Assembly (NCBI GenBank): GCA_963765625.1 | Contig: CAVXXD010000012.1 | Span: 372,001-436,000 of the forward strand | Direction: 5' to 3' | DNA from: CAVXXD01 sp963765625 | Lineage (GTDB): Bacteria; Actinomycetota; Geothermincolia; Geothermincolales; Geothermincolaceae | Length of the DNA stretch: 64,000 bases | In this document: piece by piece, positions 19,801 through 28,528 of the stretch | How the letters are laid out: every line of letters begins with the position of its first letter | Numbering within the stretch: the stretch's first letter is position 1 | Translations under genes and position numbers: made by a program | Notes under the pieces: model-generated | Told to the model about the DNA's origin: nothing | Databases searched by the model: none | The model's input: only the letters and a program-made list of their open reading frames with translations

Positions 19801-20685
19801 ATGGAGATCAAGAAAGTTTTCGTAGTTGGTTCCGGCCTTATGGGTGGAGGAATCGCCCAGGTCTGCGCCGCTGCCGGCTATCAGGTCAAACTGCACGACG
19901 TTAAAGAGGAGTTCGTGGAAAAGGGCCTGGAGAACATAAAGTTTTCACTGGGCAAGTTTCTTTCCAAGGAAAAGATAACCCAGGAGCAGCACGATAACGC
20001 CCTGGCCAACATCACAACCACCACCAAGCTCGAGGATGCCGCCGATTGCGACTTCACCTGCGAGGCGGTATTCGAGAACCTGGACGTCAAAAAAGAGGTC
20101 TTCGGGAAGCTGGATGAGGTCTGCCCGGCCCACACCGTGCTCGCCTCCAACACCTCGGCCATTCCCATCTCCTCCATCGCCGCCGCCACCAAGCGTCCCA
20201 GCCAGGTGGTCGGCACCCATTTCTTCAGCCCCGTGCCCCTGATGCGCCTCTGCGAAGTCATCCGCGGCGTCGAGACCTCGGACGAGACGCTGGACATCGC
20301 GGTGAAGTGGGCCCAGTCCGTGGGCAAGAGCACCGTAGTGGTTCAGAAGGACCACGCCGGCTTCATCGGCAACCGTCTCTACCTGGCCATGAGCGCGGAA
20401 GCCATGCGCATGCTGGAGGCCGGAGTGGCTACCCCCGAGGACATCGACAATGCCATGAAGCTCGGCTTTAACCTTCCCATGGGTCCCCTGGAACTGGCTG
20501 ACATGACCGGTATCGACATCGGCACCAACGCCATGCTCTCCATCTACAACGACACCGGTGACCCCAAGTACTGGCCTGCCCCCCTGGCTCGCCGCATGGT
20601 GGCCTCCGGGCTGCTGGGCCGCAAGACCGGGAAAGGGTTTTACGACTATTCCAGCGGCAAGCAGACCAGCTATTGGAAACTGTAG
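19801..20685 (+). CDS. 3-hydroxybutyryl-CoA dehydrogenase
   Basis: 294 residues from the ATG at 19801, preceded by GAAGGAGG. The NAD-binding motif VVGSGLMGGGIAQVCAAAG is at the N-terminus. GTHFFSPVPLMRLCEVI contains the conserved catalytic His (H140), and GFIGNRLYLAM with LPMGPLELADMTGIDI form the C-terminal dimerisation domain. The length fits stand-alone Hbd/PaaH enzymes, which interconvert 3-hydroxyacyl-CoA and acetoacyl-CoA. It is the first gene of a five-gene beta-oxidation-type operon with crotonases and acyl-CoA dehydrogenases. No thiolase or electron-transfer flavoprotein is in the window. Confidence 0.93.
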   Translation: MEIKKVFVVGSGLMGGGIAQVCAAAGYQVKLHDVKEEFVEKGLENIKFSLGKFLSKEKITQEQHDNALANITTTTKLEDAADCDFTCEAVFENLDVKKEVFGKLDEVCPAHTVLASNTSAIPISSIAAATKRPSQVVGTHFFSPVPLMRLCEVIRGVETSDETLDIAVKWAQSVGKSTVVVQKDHAGFIGNRLYLAMSAEAMRMLEAGVATPEDIDNAMKLGFNLPMGPLELADMTGIDIGTNAMLSIYNDTGDPKYWPAPLARRMVASGLLGRKTGKGFYDYSSGKQTSYWKL

Positions 20686-20724
20686 GCCTAAAAGAGAACA
20701 ACCGTAAACAGGCAGGGGCCGGCA

Positions 20725-21777
20725 ATGCCGTTTGACTACGTCCTTACGGAAAAGCGGGAGAGGCTGGGCATAATCTCCATCAACCAGCCCGAGCGAATGA
20801 ACGCCCTCAACCTGACGGCCCTGTCCGAACTCCTGCAGGCTATCAGCCTGTTCGAGTCGGACCGGGAGGTTGCCGCCATCTGTTTCACCGGCACCGGTTC
20901 CCGCGCTTTCTGCGCCGGGCTGGAGCTGAGCGCCCTGCGCGACCTGGACCCCATGGCCGCCTACCGTTTCGTCCGTATAGGACAGTCCCTGACCAACCGC
21001 ATCGAATCGTTGAACAAGCCCACCATCGCGGCAGTCAACGGCCTGGCCCTGGGGGCCGGGTTCGAGATAACCCTTGCCTGCGACCTGGTGGCAGCCGCGG
21101 AAGGGGCGGCCTTCGGTTTCCCGGAGGTCCGCGTGGGAATGATCCCCGCCTGGGGCGGTACCCGGCGCCTGACCGACATCCTGGGGCGTCGCAAGGTCAA
21201 GGAACTGGTGTTGACGGGTGCCCTGCTCACGGCCGAACAGGCCCTGCAGGCGGACGTGATTAACGCCGTGGTCCCGGCCGGTGAGCTTCTGGACAAGGCC
21301 GCGGAATGGGTGGAGAAGATGTCCGCGGGCGGAAGGGTGGCCCTCTGGCAGGCCAAGAAGGTGTTGGACCGGGAGGGAGGCATATCCCAGGAGAGAGCCC
21401 AGGACCTCGAAGCGGAGTGCTTCTCCCTCTGCTTCTCCACCACCGAGTTGAGCAGCAAGATCGACGAATATGTCAGCCGCCGCGCGGCTGTCCCGTCTCA
21501 GGCCCCTCAGCTAGTAACGGATACCGAAGAGGAAGGGCCTGAACCCGAAGCGGAAGAAGCCCCGGTGGTGGAGGAAGAAGCCACTGCGGTGGAGGAAGAA
21601 GCCCCGGTGGTGGAGGAAGAAGCCCCGGTGGTGGAGGAAGAAGTGAAGGCCGCCAGGGAGGGACCCTCGTCCTTCTGGGCGGACGAGAACGAAAAAGCGG
21701 AGGAAGGACCGGCTGGCGCGGTGAAGCCGTCTTCATTCGAGGACGAGCAATCGCTGCTGGACGACTTCTTCGATTAA
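20725..21777 (+). CDS. Enoyl-CoA hydratase with an acidic repeat C-terminal tail
   Basis: 350 residues. The crotonase domain occupies about residues 1-258, with the oxyanion segment and both general acid/base glutamates, E114 (GAGFEITLACD) and E134 (FPEVRVGMIP), spaced as in active hydratases. The remaining 90 residues are a low-complexity acidic extension containing four copies of a seven-residue unit of the EEAPVVE type and ending in SFEDEQSLLDDFFD. I know of no such tail in ordinary crotonases. The gene follows 3-hydroxyacyl-CoA dehydrogenase and precedes a second crotonase without a tail, so the tail may recruit partners or a membrane complex. Confidence 0.88.
   Translation: MPFDYVLTEKRERLGIISINQPERMNALNLTALSELLQAISLFESDREVAAICFTGTGSRAFCAGLELSALRDLDPMAAYRFVRIGQSLTNRIESLNKPTIAAVNGLALGAGFEITLACDLVAAAEGAAFGFPEVRVGMIPAWGGTRRLTDILGRRKVKELVLTGALLTAEQALQADVINAVVPAGELLDKAAEWVEKMSAGGRVALWQAKKVLDREGGISQERAQDLEAECFSLCFSTTELSSKIDEYVSRRAAVPSQAPQLVTDTEEEGPEPEAEEAPVVEEEATAVEEEAPVVEEEAPVVEEEVKAAREGPSSFWADENEKAEEGPAGAVKPSSFEDEQSLLDDFFD
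21556..21639 (+). repeat. Four tandem 21-bp coding repeats in the crotonase tail
   Basis: Four units of 21 bp, GAAGCCCCGGTGGTGGAGGA plus a final A, follow one another at 21556, 21577, 21598 and 21619. The second unit has substitutions that change PVV to TAV. They encode heptads rich in Glu. The DNA identity suggests recent slippage expansion. Confidence 0.9.
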
Positions 21778-21818
21778 AAGATTAGAAGATGTCAAGTGCA
21801 AGACAAAGGAGGTTGTAA

Positions 21819-22592
21819 ATGGAACACGTCTTGATCGAGAAAGAGGATGAAATAGCGATCATCCGGCTCAACCGCCCGGATGCCAAGAACGCGCTCAATC
21901 TTCAGGTGATAGCGGAACTGGGCGAGGCCGCGGACATCGTGGCCCGTGACCCCGAGGTCAAGGGCGTTATCGTCACTGGTGGCGAGGGGGACTTCGCGGC
22001 CGGCGGCGACATCAAGGAGATGGCCACCAAGTATGCGCCGGACATGCTGACCGCTTATGGCGCGGACCTCTCAGGCTTCGAGAAGCTGGAGCGCATTCCC
22101 AAGCCGGTCATCGCCGCGGTTAGCGGCTATGCCCTGGGCGGCGGGACTGAGCTGGCCCTGGTCTGCGACATGATCGTAGCTACCGAGACGGCCGTCTTCG
22201 GCCTGCCGGAGATCACCCTGGGCATCATACCCGGAGCGGGTGGCACCCAGCGCCTGCCCCGCCTGGTCGGCCCGAACAAGGCCAAGGAGATGATCTTCAC
22301 CGGTTCCTTCTACAAGGCTGACGAAGCCATGGCCATGGGCCTGGTCAACAAGGTCGTCCCGGTGGACAAGATGATGGAAGAAGCCAAGGCCCTGCTGCGC
22401 AAGTGCACCCGCCAGGGCGGCGTGGCCCTGGCCTGCGCCAAGGCCTGCGTCAACGAGGGCATGAACACCGACCTCAACTCCGGGCTGGCTTACGAGCGCA
22501 AGTGCTTCTCCCTGCTCTTTTCCACCGAAGACCAGAAGGAAGGCATGGGCGCCTTCGTGGAGAAGCGCAAGCCGCAGTTCAAGGGAAGGTAG
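21819..22592 (+). CDS. Enoyl-CoA hydratase/crotonase
   Basis: 257 residues, the usual crotonase length. E111 (GGGTELALVCD) and E131 (FGLPEITLGIIPGAGGTQRL) match the two catalytic glutamates of 2-enoyl-CoA hydratases. The AAGGDIKEMATKY segment covers the acyl-CoA pocket. An AAAGGAGG site precedes the ATG. It is about 47% GC-neutral with its neighbours and lies 41 bp after the tailed crotonase and 65 bp before an acyl-CoA dehydrogenase, in the same operon. Two crotonases side by side suggest different chain lengths or a division between hydratase and isomerase roles. Confidence 0.92.
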   Translation: MEHVLIEKEDEIAIIRLNRPDAKNALNLQVIAELGEAADIVARDPEVKGVIVTGGEGDFAAGGDIKEMATKYAPDMLTAYGADLSGFEKLERIPKPVIAAVSGYALGGGTELALVCDMIVATETAVFGLPEITLGIIPGAGGTQRLPRLVGPNKAKEMIFTGSFYKADEAMAMGLVNKVVPVDKMMEEAKALLRKCTRQGGVALACAKACVNEGMNTDLNSGLAYERKCFSLLFSTEDQKEGMGAFVEKRKPQFKGR

Positions 22593-22657
22593 CGATAGAA
22601 GAAGTCAAGCAGGCCCGGAAGAAAAGAGGGCCTCGATAGATACCAGGAGGAAGAGCA

Positions 22658-23794
22658 TTGTTGGACTACAGTTTGAGTGACGAGCAAAAAGCCATCCAGC
22701 AGGTGGCGCACGAATTCGCCGAGAAAGAGATCCGTCCCATCGCGGCGGAGTACGACGAAACCGAGCATTTTCCGGAAGAGTTCATACAGCGGGCCTTCAA
22801 GGCCGGCCTGACCTACCCCTACGTCCCGGAGGAGTACGGTGGACAGGGGATGGACTTCCTCACCGCTTGCATCGTGGGGGAGGAGATCGCCTGGGGATGC
22901 TGCGGCTTCGCCACCATCCTCAACGCCAACAACCTTGGCAGCACCCCCATATTGCTGGCCGGGACCGAGGAGCAGAAGGAAAAGTGGTTCGGCGACCTGA
23001 CCTCCCGTCCCACGCTGGCTGCCATGGCCCTGACCGAGCCCGAAGCCGGGTCCGATGCCGGCAGCGTCAAGACCACGGCCGAGCGCCAGGGCGACGAGTA
23101 CGTCATCAACGGCACCAAGTGCTTCATCTCCAACGGCGGCCTGGCCGACGTGACCACCGTCTTCGCCTCCACCGACCGCTCCGCCGGGACGCGCGGGCTT
23201 TCCTGCTTCATCGTCCCCAAGGGTGAGGGCATCTCGGGAGGCAAGAAGGAGAAGAAAATGGGCGTGCGGGCCTCCGCCACCTACGAGGTCATCCTGGACA
23301 ACTGCAAAATCCCGGCCGAGAACATTCTGGGCAAAGAGGGCCAGGGCTTCAAGATCGCCATGCAGACGCTGGACAAGGCCCGCGTCTCCGTGGGCGCCGG
23401 CTCGGTGGGCATCGCCCGCGCCGCCATGGAAGCGGCCATCGACTACGCCAAGGAGCGCGTGCAGTTCGGCAAGCCCGTGGCCGAGTTCCAGGCCGTCCAC
23501 TTCATGCTGGCAGACATGGCCATCGAGATCGAGGCCGCGCGTCAGCTCTACATGAAAGCGGCCTGGCTGGAGAGCGTGCACCAGCCCTTCACCCGCGAGG
23601 CGGCCATGGCCAAGACCTTCTGTTCCGACATGGCCATGCGCGTCACCACCAACGTGGTGCAGGTGTTCGGCGGCTACGGATACATGCGGGAATACCCGGT
23701 GGAGAAATACATGCGCGACGCCAAGATCAACCAGATCTGGGACGGGACCAATCAGATCCAGCGCATGGTCATCGGGCGTATGCTCATATCGTAA
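22658..23794 (+). CDS. Acyl-CoA dehydrogenase with Asp at the usual catalytic Glu position
   Basis: 378 residues from a TTG at 22658 (a second TTG follows directly), after AGGAGGAAG. The N-terminal helical domain, the FAD/substrate signature MALTEPEAGSDAGS, the FGKPVAEFQAVHFMLADM helix and the QVFGGYGYMREYPVEKYMRDAK motif are typical of short-chain acyl-CoA dehydrogenases. The catalytic-base position, normally Glu in an IYEGT motif, is Asp362 in QIWDGTNQIQR. The alternative base position used by isovaleryl-CoA dehydrogenase has no Glu (DKARVSVG). Activity on an unusual acyl-CoA, or low activity, is possible. Confidence 0.92.
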   Translation: MLDYSLSDEQKAIQQVAHEFAEKEIRPIAAEYDETEHFPEEFIQRAFKAGLTYPYVPEEYGGQGMDFLTACIVGEEIAWGCCGFATILNANNLGSTPILLAGTEEQKEKWFGDLTSRPTLAAMALTEPEAGSDAGSVKTTAERQGDEYVINGTKCFISNGGLADVTTVFASTDRSAGTRGLSCFIVPKGEGISGGKKEKKMGVRASATYEVILDNCKIPAENILGKEGQGFKIAMQTLDKARVSVGAGSVGIARAAMEAAIDYAKERVQFGKPVAEFQAVHFMLADMAIEIEAARQLYMKAAWLESVHQPFTREAAMAKTFCSDMAMRVTTNVVQVFGGYGYMREYPVEKYMRDAKINQIWDGTNQIQRMVIGRMLIS

Positions 23795-23827
23795 AACGGA
23801 TAGCAAGGGTTATAGGAGGAAGTACAG

Positions 23828-24985
23828 ATGGATTTTGCACTAAGTCCGGAACAGCAAGCATGGTTCAAGGAAGTCAAGGAGTTCGCGGCCAAGGAGATCG
23901 CTCCCTACACCGAAGAGTACGACCGCGACAGCACCTTCTTCTGGGACGGCTGGAAGAAGATGGCCGACATGGGCCTCTTCGGCCTGCCCTTCCCCGAGGA
24001 GTACGGCGGATCTGACGCCTCCGCCCTGGACACCGCCATTGCCCATGACGCCTTCGGGTCGGGCGGCGGCGACGCCGGCGTTGCCCTGGCATGGGGCGCC
24101 AGCGCCATCATCGGCACCGTACCCATCTGGATCATGGGGACCGAAGAGCAGAAGAAAAAGTTCATGCCCGGCCTCTGCTCGGGTGAGCTGGTCTCCTGCT
24201 TCGGCCTGACCGAGCCGGATGCCGGGTCGGACGCCGCCAGCGTCCAGACCACGGCGGTGAAAAAGGGCGACGAGTACATTCTCAACGGAACCAAGATGTT
24301 CATCACCAACGGCCCCATCGCCGATCTCTCCATCGTCATCGCGGTGACCGACAAGTCCAAGGGCGCCAACGGCGGCATCTCCGCCTTCATCGTCGAGAAG
24401 GACTTCGAGGGCTTCGCGGTGGGCAAACACCTCGACAAGATGGGCAACCGCACCTCGCCGACCTCGGAATTGATCTTCAGCGACTGCAAGGTCCCGGCTT
24501 CCAGCCTGCTGGGGCCGGAGGGTTACGGCTTCTACCAGGTGGCCAAGGCTACCCTGGAGTGGGAACGCGCCATCATGGTGGCCCCGGCCGTCGGCGGTAT
24601 CGAAGCCAATATAGAGCGCTGCATCCAGTACTGCAAGGAGCGCATCCAGTTCGGCCAGCCCATCGGGCGCAACCAGGCCGTGGCGTTCAAGCTGGCGGAC
24701 ATGAAGCTGGCCCTGGACACCGCCCGCCTGCTGGTTTACCGGGTGGCCTGGATGAAGGACCAGGGCCTGGACGCCATGATGGAGGCCTCGGTCTGTAAGC
24801 TCTACGTGACCGAGTCGGCCTTCAAGGTGGCCTGCGAGGCCGTGCAGATTTTCGGTGGCTACGGCTACACCCGTGAGTACCCGGTGGAGCGCACCCTGCG
24901 CGACACCAAGCTGGGCACCATCGGCGGCGGCACCTCGGAGATCCAGAGGGGCATCATCAGCCGCATGATGCTGGGCAAGTTCTAA
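23828..24985 (+). CDS. Acyl-CoA dehydrogenase, isovaleryl/long-chain type catalytic residue
   Basis: 385 residues after a TAGGAGG site. The conserved FGLTEPDAGSDAASVQT, FGQPIGRNQAVAFKLADM and QIFGGYGYTREYPVERTLRD motifs are present. The usual Glu of the IYEGT motif is Gly here (TIGGGTSEIQR), but E246 in ATLEWERAIMVA matches the helix-G base used by isovaleryl-CoA and long-chain acyl-CoA dehydrogenases, so the enzyme is expected to be active. It is the last gene of the operon and is followed by a strong terminator. Electron transfer flavoprotein is the expected acceptor but is not encoded here. Confidence 0.93.
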   Translation: MDFALSPEQQAWFKEVKEFAAKEIAPYTEEYDRDSTFFWDGWKKMADMGLFGLPFPEEYGGSDASALDTAIAHDAFGSGGGDAGVALAWGASAIIGTVPIWIMGTEEQKKKFMPGLCSGELVSCFGLTEPDAGSDAASVQTTAVKKGDEYILNGTKMFITNGPIADLSIVIAVTDKSKGANGGISAFIVEKDFEGFAVGKHLDKMGNRTSPTSELIFSDCKVPASSLLGPEGYGFYQVAKATLEWERAIMVAPAVGGIEANIERCIQYCKERIQFGQPIGRNQAVAFKLADMKLALDTARLLVYRVAWMKDQGLDAMMEASVCKLYVTESAFKVACEAVQIFGGYGYTREYPVERTLRDTKLGTIGGGTSEIQRGIISRMMLGKF

Positions 24986-25008
24986 GCTCGCCCGAACAGT
25001 AAACAACG

Positions 25009-25036
25009 GGGGCCGGGAAACCGGCCCCTATTCTTT
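25009..25036 (+). terminator. Rho-independent terminator of the beta-oxidation operon
   Basis: An 8-bp stem GGGGCCGG/CCGGCCCC with a GAAA tetraloop (25017-25020) is followed by TATTCTTT. It lies 24 bp after the acyl-CoA dehydrogenase stop. Confidence 0.85.
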
Positions 25037-25112
25037 ATCGTGGCACGGTGTTGCCGTTTAGGTTAACATCGTTGTACATAAGGGAATAACACGGCGGGAA
25101 AGGAGCCAGAGG

Positions 25113-26267
25113 TTGCGCTCGAAACGAGTTCTGGGCAAGGTCCTCTGCGGGCTGGGTGCGCTATCCCTGCTCCTGACGGTCTTGCTCTGGTCGTTTCTTG
25201 CCGATTACCTCATGCGCCTTCCTACCGAGCTGGACATGGCCCTCGAGTGTGATACTACCATGGACTGGTACGTCGATCCGTTGACCATGACCCGGTTGCC
25301 GGAAGAGTCGAGTATCCAGACCACGGTCCACCTGGAGCGGCGTATCTATTCCGTCGACTCCGAATATGATGCCGGCACCGGCGTCCTCCGCGAGGAGGTT
25401 TTCATGGTGGTCCCGGGCCTGGGTGAGAGGAAATGGGGCGCCACTTACGTCGTGGACAGGCATTCATACCTCAACCTGGCGGACGAGCGAGCCAACTCCT
25501 GCGCGCCGGATAATGTCGTCGACCGCTCGGGATGCTACTACCCCATCTTCCCCAGCGGTATGAGCATAGGCGACAGCTGTATTCTATGGAGGGACGAGGT
25601 GTCCGGACCGGTGACGGCGACCTGCGTGGGTGAGGACGACTACGACGGCGTCGAAACGCTGGTGACTACGTTCAGTATCCCCATCGAGGAGAAGCGTGAG
25701 GTCAACCCGGGCGTCGTGAAAGAACTTAACTTGCCGGAGGGGATCTCCTTTGCCGAGTTGGAAAAACAGCTCACGGCGGCGGGCGTCGACATCGCCGCCA
25801 TACTGGACAGGATGGCGGTCATGGCTTCACCCCAGGACCTCGAGGTGCTTGAACAGGCTAAGAGCCAGACCATTCCCGTGAAGTATATCTTGAGCGGCGA
25901 GACGGAGATTGCCTTTCAGCCCCGGCTGGGATCGCTCGTCGATATCCGCAAGGACACGGAACGGATCAGTATCGAGGTCGACACGGCGCCACTCATGGAC
26001 CTGTTCCTCCTGATGTCGAAATATAGCTCCGACCCGGTGATCGGGGAGGGCTTGCAGCAGATGATGGCGTTGCAGTCGACCCTGAGCGAGCCGGTGGAAG
26101 TGTTCGAGTTCACCTTCGGGACTTCGCGGGAGTCCATGGCCAATGTTCTCGACATTACCCGCGACGCCCTGAAAAAGGTCAGGCTGCTGGATGCTTCCCC
26201 CTGGTTCTTCCTGCTGCTTGGCGCCGTGCTGCTGACGCCCGGAATCATCCTGCTGCGCCGCAAATAA
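25113..26267 (+). CDS. DUF3068 (PorA-family) membrane-anchored protein
   Basis: 384 residues from a TTG at 25113 after AAAGGAG. There is one N-terminal membrane segment (LCGLGALSLLLTVLLWSFL), a large extracytoplasmic domain and a C-terminal membrane segment (PWFFLLLGAVLLTPGIILL) followed by RRK. This layout and the YPIFPSGMSIGD and ESMANVLDITRDAL segments resemble the actinobacterial DUF3068 family. No function is established for it. The stop codon is the first part of a 32-bp inverted-repeat arm, and the histidine kinase converges from the other side. Confidence 0.75.
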   Translation: MRSKRVLGKVLCGLGALSLLLTVLLWSFLADYLMRLPTELDMALECDTTMDWYVDPLTMTRLPEESSIQTTVHLERRIYSVDSEYDAGTGVLREEVFMVVPGLGERKWGATYVVDRHSYLNLADERANSCAPDNVVDRSGCYYPIFPSGMSIGDSCILWRDEVSGPVTATCVGEDDYDGVETLVTTFSIPIEEKREVNPGVVKELNLPEGISFAELEKQLTAAGVDIAAILDRMAVMASPQDLEVLEQAKSQTIPVKYILSGETEIAFQPRLGSLVDIRKDTERISIEVDTAPLMDLFLLMSKYSSDPVIGEGLQQMMALQSTLSEPVEVFEFTFGTSRESMANVLDITRDALKKVRLLDASPWFFLLLGAVLLTPGIILLRRK

Positions 26268-26367
26268 CGAAAATTGGGGTCAGACCCTTCTCCACTTCTC
26301 GGAAACCGGTTGAAATCCTGGCCTGCTCTGGAGAAAGTGGAGAAGGGGTCTGACCCCAATTTTCGTT
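26266..26367. repeat. Long inverted repeat with GGGGTCAGACCC core between convergent genes
   Basis: Arms at 26266-26297 and 26335-26367 are identical except for one extra C, and are separated by 37 bp. Each arm begins AACGAAAATTGGGGTCAGAC and continues through a CTTCTCCACTT tail. The two ends overlap the TAA stop codons of both convergent genes. The core resembles the GGGGTCAGACCCC palindromes of REP/REPIN families mobilised by RAYT transposases (inference). It could serve as a bidirectional terminator. Confidence 0.85.
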
Positions 26368-27826
26368 ACAGGGGGAGGGTGACGCGGAAGACGGTACCGG
26401 CGCCGAGGATGCTCCGGGCATCGATGCCCCCACCCATGGCTTCCACCAGCAGCTTGCAGATGGCCAGCCCCAGGCCGCTTCCGCCGTACTGCTGGGCACG
26501 GGAACGCTCCACCCGGAAGAAGCGGTCGAAGATGCGGGGAAGGTCCTCGGGGGGTATGCCGCTGCCGGTGTCGGTGACCTCGAAGGCCATGCCCTGCGCC
26601 CCATCCAGGCGGGCAGAAACTGAAACCCTGCCACCGGCCTCGGTATACTTCAGGGCGTTGTCCACCAGGTTGATGAGCACCTGCTCCAGACGATCCCGAT
26701 CCGCGTCGAGCATGGGGAGAGAAGGCGGCGCATCCACCGTCAGCTCCACCTTCTTATCGGCGGCTTCCGCGGCGAAGCGTTCCCGCACCTCAGAAAGGAG
26801 AGCAGGGACTTTCAGGGGTGCGGGTCTCAGGGCCAGTTCCCCGGCGTCGAGGCGGGAGAGGGCCAGCAGGTCCCGGAGGATGCGGGCCGCGCGCCGGCTC
26901 TCGGCGTTGATTATCTCGAGGTAGCGGGCGCGCTGGGCTTCGTCCTGCACCACCCCGTCCAGCAGGGCCTGGGAGAAGCCCTCGATGCTGGTCAGTGGCG
27001 TGCGGAGCTCGTGGCTGACGTTGGCTACGAAATCCTTCTGTTGCCCTATGCTCTCCTGGACCCGGCCGGTCATGTAGTTGAAGGCCCCGGCCAGTTCGGC
27101 TATCTCCCGGTCGCCCTCGACCTCTACGCGCTTGTCCAACTGGCCATGAGCAATGTCCCGGGCCGCCAGGGTGAGCTCGGTGACCGGCTGGGTGATGCGC
27201 CGGGAAAGCAGCAGCCCCAGGGTGAGCGATATGAGCAGGGCCACGGCGGAGGCAATGGCCAGGTAAGCCAGCAGGTCCTGGTTGATGCCGCTGCTCAGGT
27301 CCTCTATGCGCTTGAAGACATAGAGGGCGTGGTAGTCGGTGCCGTTGACTCGAAGGGGCACTCCGGCGATGGCCACGCTTCCCGATCCCTCCACCTCCAA
27401 CTCGGTGAGCTTGCTCTCGCCGTCAATGCGGGCCTCTTCCGGGACGATGGCCGGTACCCGCTGCTCAAGGTTGAGCGGCCTTGGATCCAGCACCTTGCCG
27501 TTATCGTCGGCCAGGACGGGGACGGCCTTGATCAGCCTGCCCTCGGCCGCCATGAGTATGCCGGCGCGGTTCTGCCGGGCGTCCTCCGAGGCCACCTGGC
27601 CCTGGGAAGCGTTTTCCAGCCGCAGCATGATGCTGAGCTCGTTGGCCATCACCGTGGCCTGCGAGATCAGCTCTCGCTTCTGATCATCGATGTCGTTGGA
27701 GTTTCTTTTCATTAGAAAGAGCCCGAAGACCAGGCCCAGCAAGAGCAGGCAGATCACCGGGATGATAAAAAAGAAGAGGCCTACGCGAAAACTGATGGAC
27801 CTGCGTTTTTTCTGTTTCGTGACCAT
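26366..27826 (-). CDS. Sensor histidine kinase
   Basis: 486 residues from the ATG at 27826; the open frame extends further upstream but only as a shadow of the response-regulator gene. There are two membrane segments (about residues 14-39 and 190-212) around an extracytoplasmic sensor region, then a HAMP linker (SRRITQPVTELTLAARDI). H272 is the phosphoacceptor in FVANVSHELRTPLTSIEGF. The ATPase domain has NLVDNALKYT, DTGSGIPPEDLPRIFDRFFR and GGSGLGLAI. It follows the OmpR-type regulator by 8 bp, its likely partner. The signal is unknown. Confidence 0.93.
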   Translation of the reverse strand: MVTKQKKRRSISFRVGLFFFIIPVICLLLLGLVFGLFLMKRNSNDIDDQKRELISQATVMANELSIMLRLENASQGQVASEDARQNRAGILMAAEGRLIKAVPVLADDNGKVLDPRPLNLEQRVPAIVPEEARIDGESKLTELEVEGSGSVAIAGVPLRVNGTDYHALYVFKRIEDLSSGINQDLLAYLAIASAVALLISLTLGLLLSRRITQPVTELTLAARDIAHGQLDKRVEVEGDREIAELAGAFNYMTGRVQESIGQQKDFVANVSHELRTPLTSIEGFSQALLDGVVQDEAQRARYLEIINAESRRAARILRDLLALSRLDAGELALRPAPLKVPALLSEVRERFAAEAADKKVELTVDAPPSLPMLDADRDRLEQVLINLVDNALKYTEAGGRVSVSARLDGAQGMAFEVTDTGSGIPPEDLPRIFDRFFRVERSRAQQYGGSGLGLAICKLLVEAMGGGIDARSILGAGTVFRVTLPL

Positions 27827-27834
27827 GTCGCCCC

Positions 27835-28524
27835 TCACTCGGCGAATTTGTAGCCGACGCCCCAGACGGTCAGCAGGCAGGCGGGCTGGCCCGGGTCTTT
27901 TTCCAGTTTCTCCCGCAGGTGGCGCAGGTGGACGTCGACGGTACGGGTGTCTCCGGCGTAATCGTATCCCCAGACCCTCTCCAGCAGCCGTTCCCGGGTG
28001 AAGACGATGCCCCGGTTGACCGCCAGCAGGTAAAGGAGGTCGAACTCCTTGGTAGTGAGGTTTATCTCCTGCTCGCCCCGGGTCACCTTGCGGCGGGCCG
28101 GGTCGATGTCGAGGTCGCCGGCCTGGAGCTTCTTCGCGGCTTCCTCGGTCTGGGGTGACTGAGAACGGCGCAGTACCGCCTTGACCCTGGCCACCAGCTC
28201 CCGGGGGCTGAACGGCTTCACCAGGTAGTCGTCCGCTCCGATCTCCAGCCCTACGATGCGGTCCACCTCGGCGTCCCGGGCCGTCAGCATGATGATGGGG
28301 ATCTGGGAAGAAGCGCGGACTCGCCGGCACACCTCCCAGCCGTCTATCTCCGGCAGCATGATGTCCAGGACCAGCAGGTCGGGATGGTCGTTCTCCAGCT
28401 TCTCCAGGGCGGCGCTGCCGTCAGTGGCGTCGATGACCCGGAAGCCTTCCTGCTCCAGGTAGAGCCGCACCAGTTCGATGATGTTGGCCTCGTCGTCCAC
28501 TACCAGTATCAGCTCACCGGGCAT
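27835..28524 (-). CDS. OmpR/PhoB-type response regulator
   Basis: 229 residues from the ATG at 28524, after GGAGGAA. The receiver domain has the acidic pair DDE at 10-12, phosphoacceptor D54 in LLVLDIMLPEIDGWEV, and K in YLVKPFSPREL. The C-terminal winged helix ends FTRERLLERVWGYDYAGDTR and VDVHLRHLREKLEKD, the OmpR DNA-binding signature. It lies between a receiver/GGDEF-like gene (4 bp upstream) and the histidine kinase (8 bp downstream), so the three form one operon. Its targets are unknown. Confidence 0.95.
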   Translation of the reverse strand: MPGELILVVDDEANIIELVRLYLEQEGFRVIDATDGSAALEKLENDHPDLLVLDIMLPEIDGWEVCRRVRASSQIPIIMLTARDAEVDRIVGLEIGADDYLVKPFSPRELVARVKAVLRRSQSPQTEEAAKKLQAGDLDIDPARRKVTRGEQEINLTTKEFDLLYLLAVNRGIVFTRERLLERVWGYDYAGDTRTVDVHLRHLREKLEKDPGQPACLLTVWGVGYKFAE

Positions 28525-28528
28525 CGCC

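Noticed and set aside
21556..21639. CRISPR-like or intergenic tandem repeat
   Set aside because: The 21-bp units are in frame, have no spacers and lie inside a crotonase gene.
27827..28330. N-terminal extension of the histidine kinase frame
   Set aside because: The extra 168 codons overlap the response regulator, are Arg/Pro-rich and lack homology. The ATG at 27826 has the expected membrane-anchor start.
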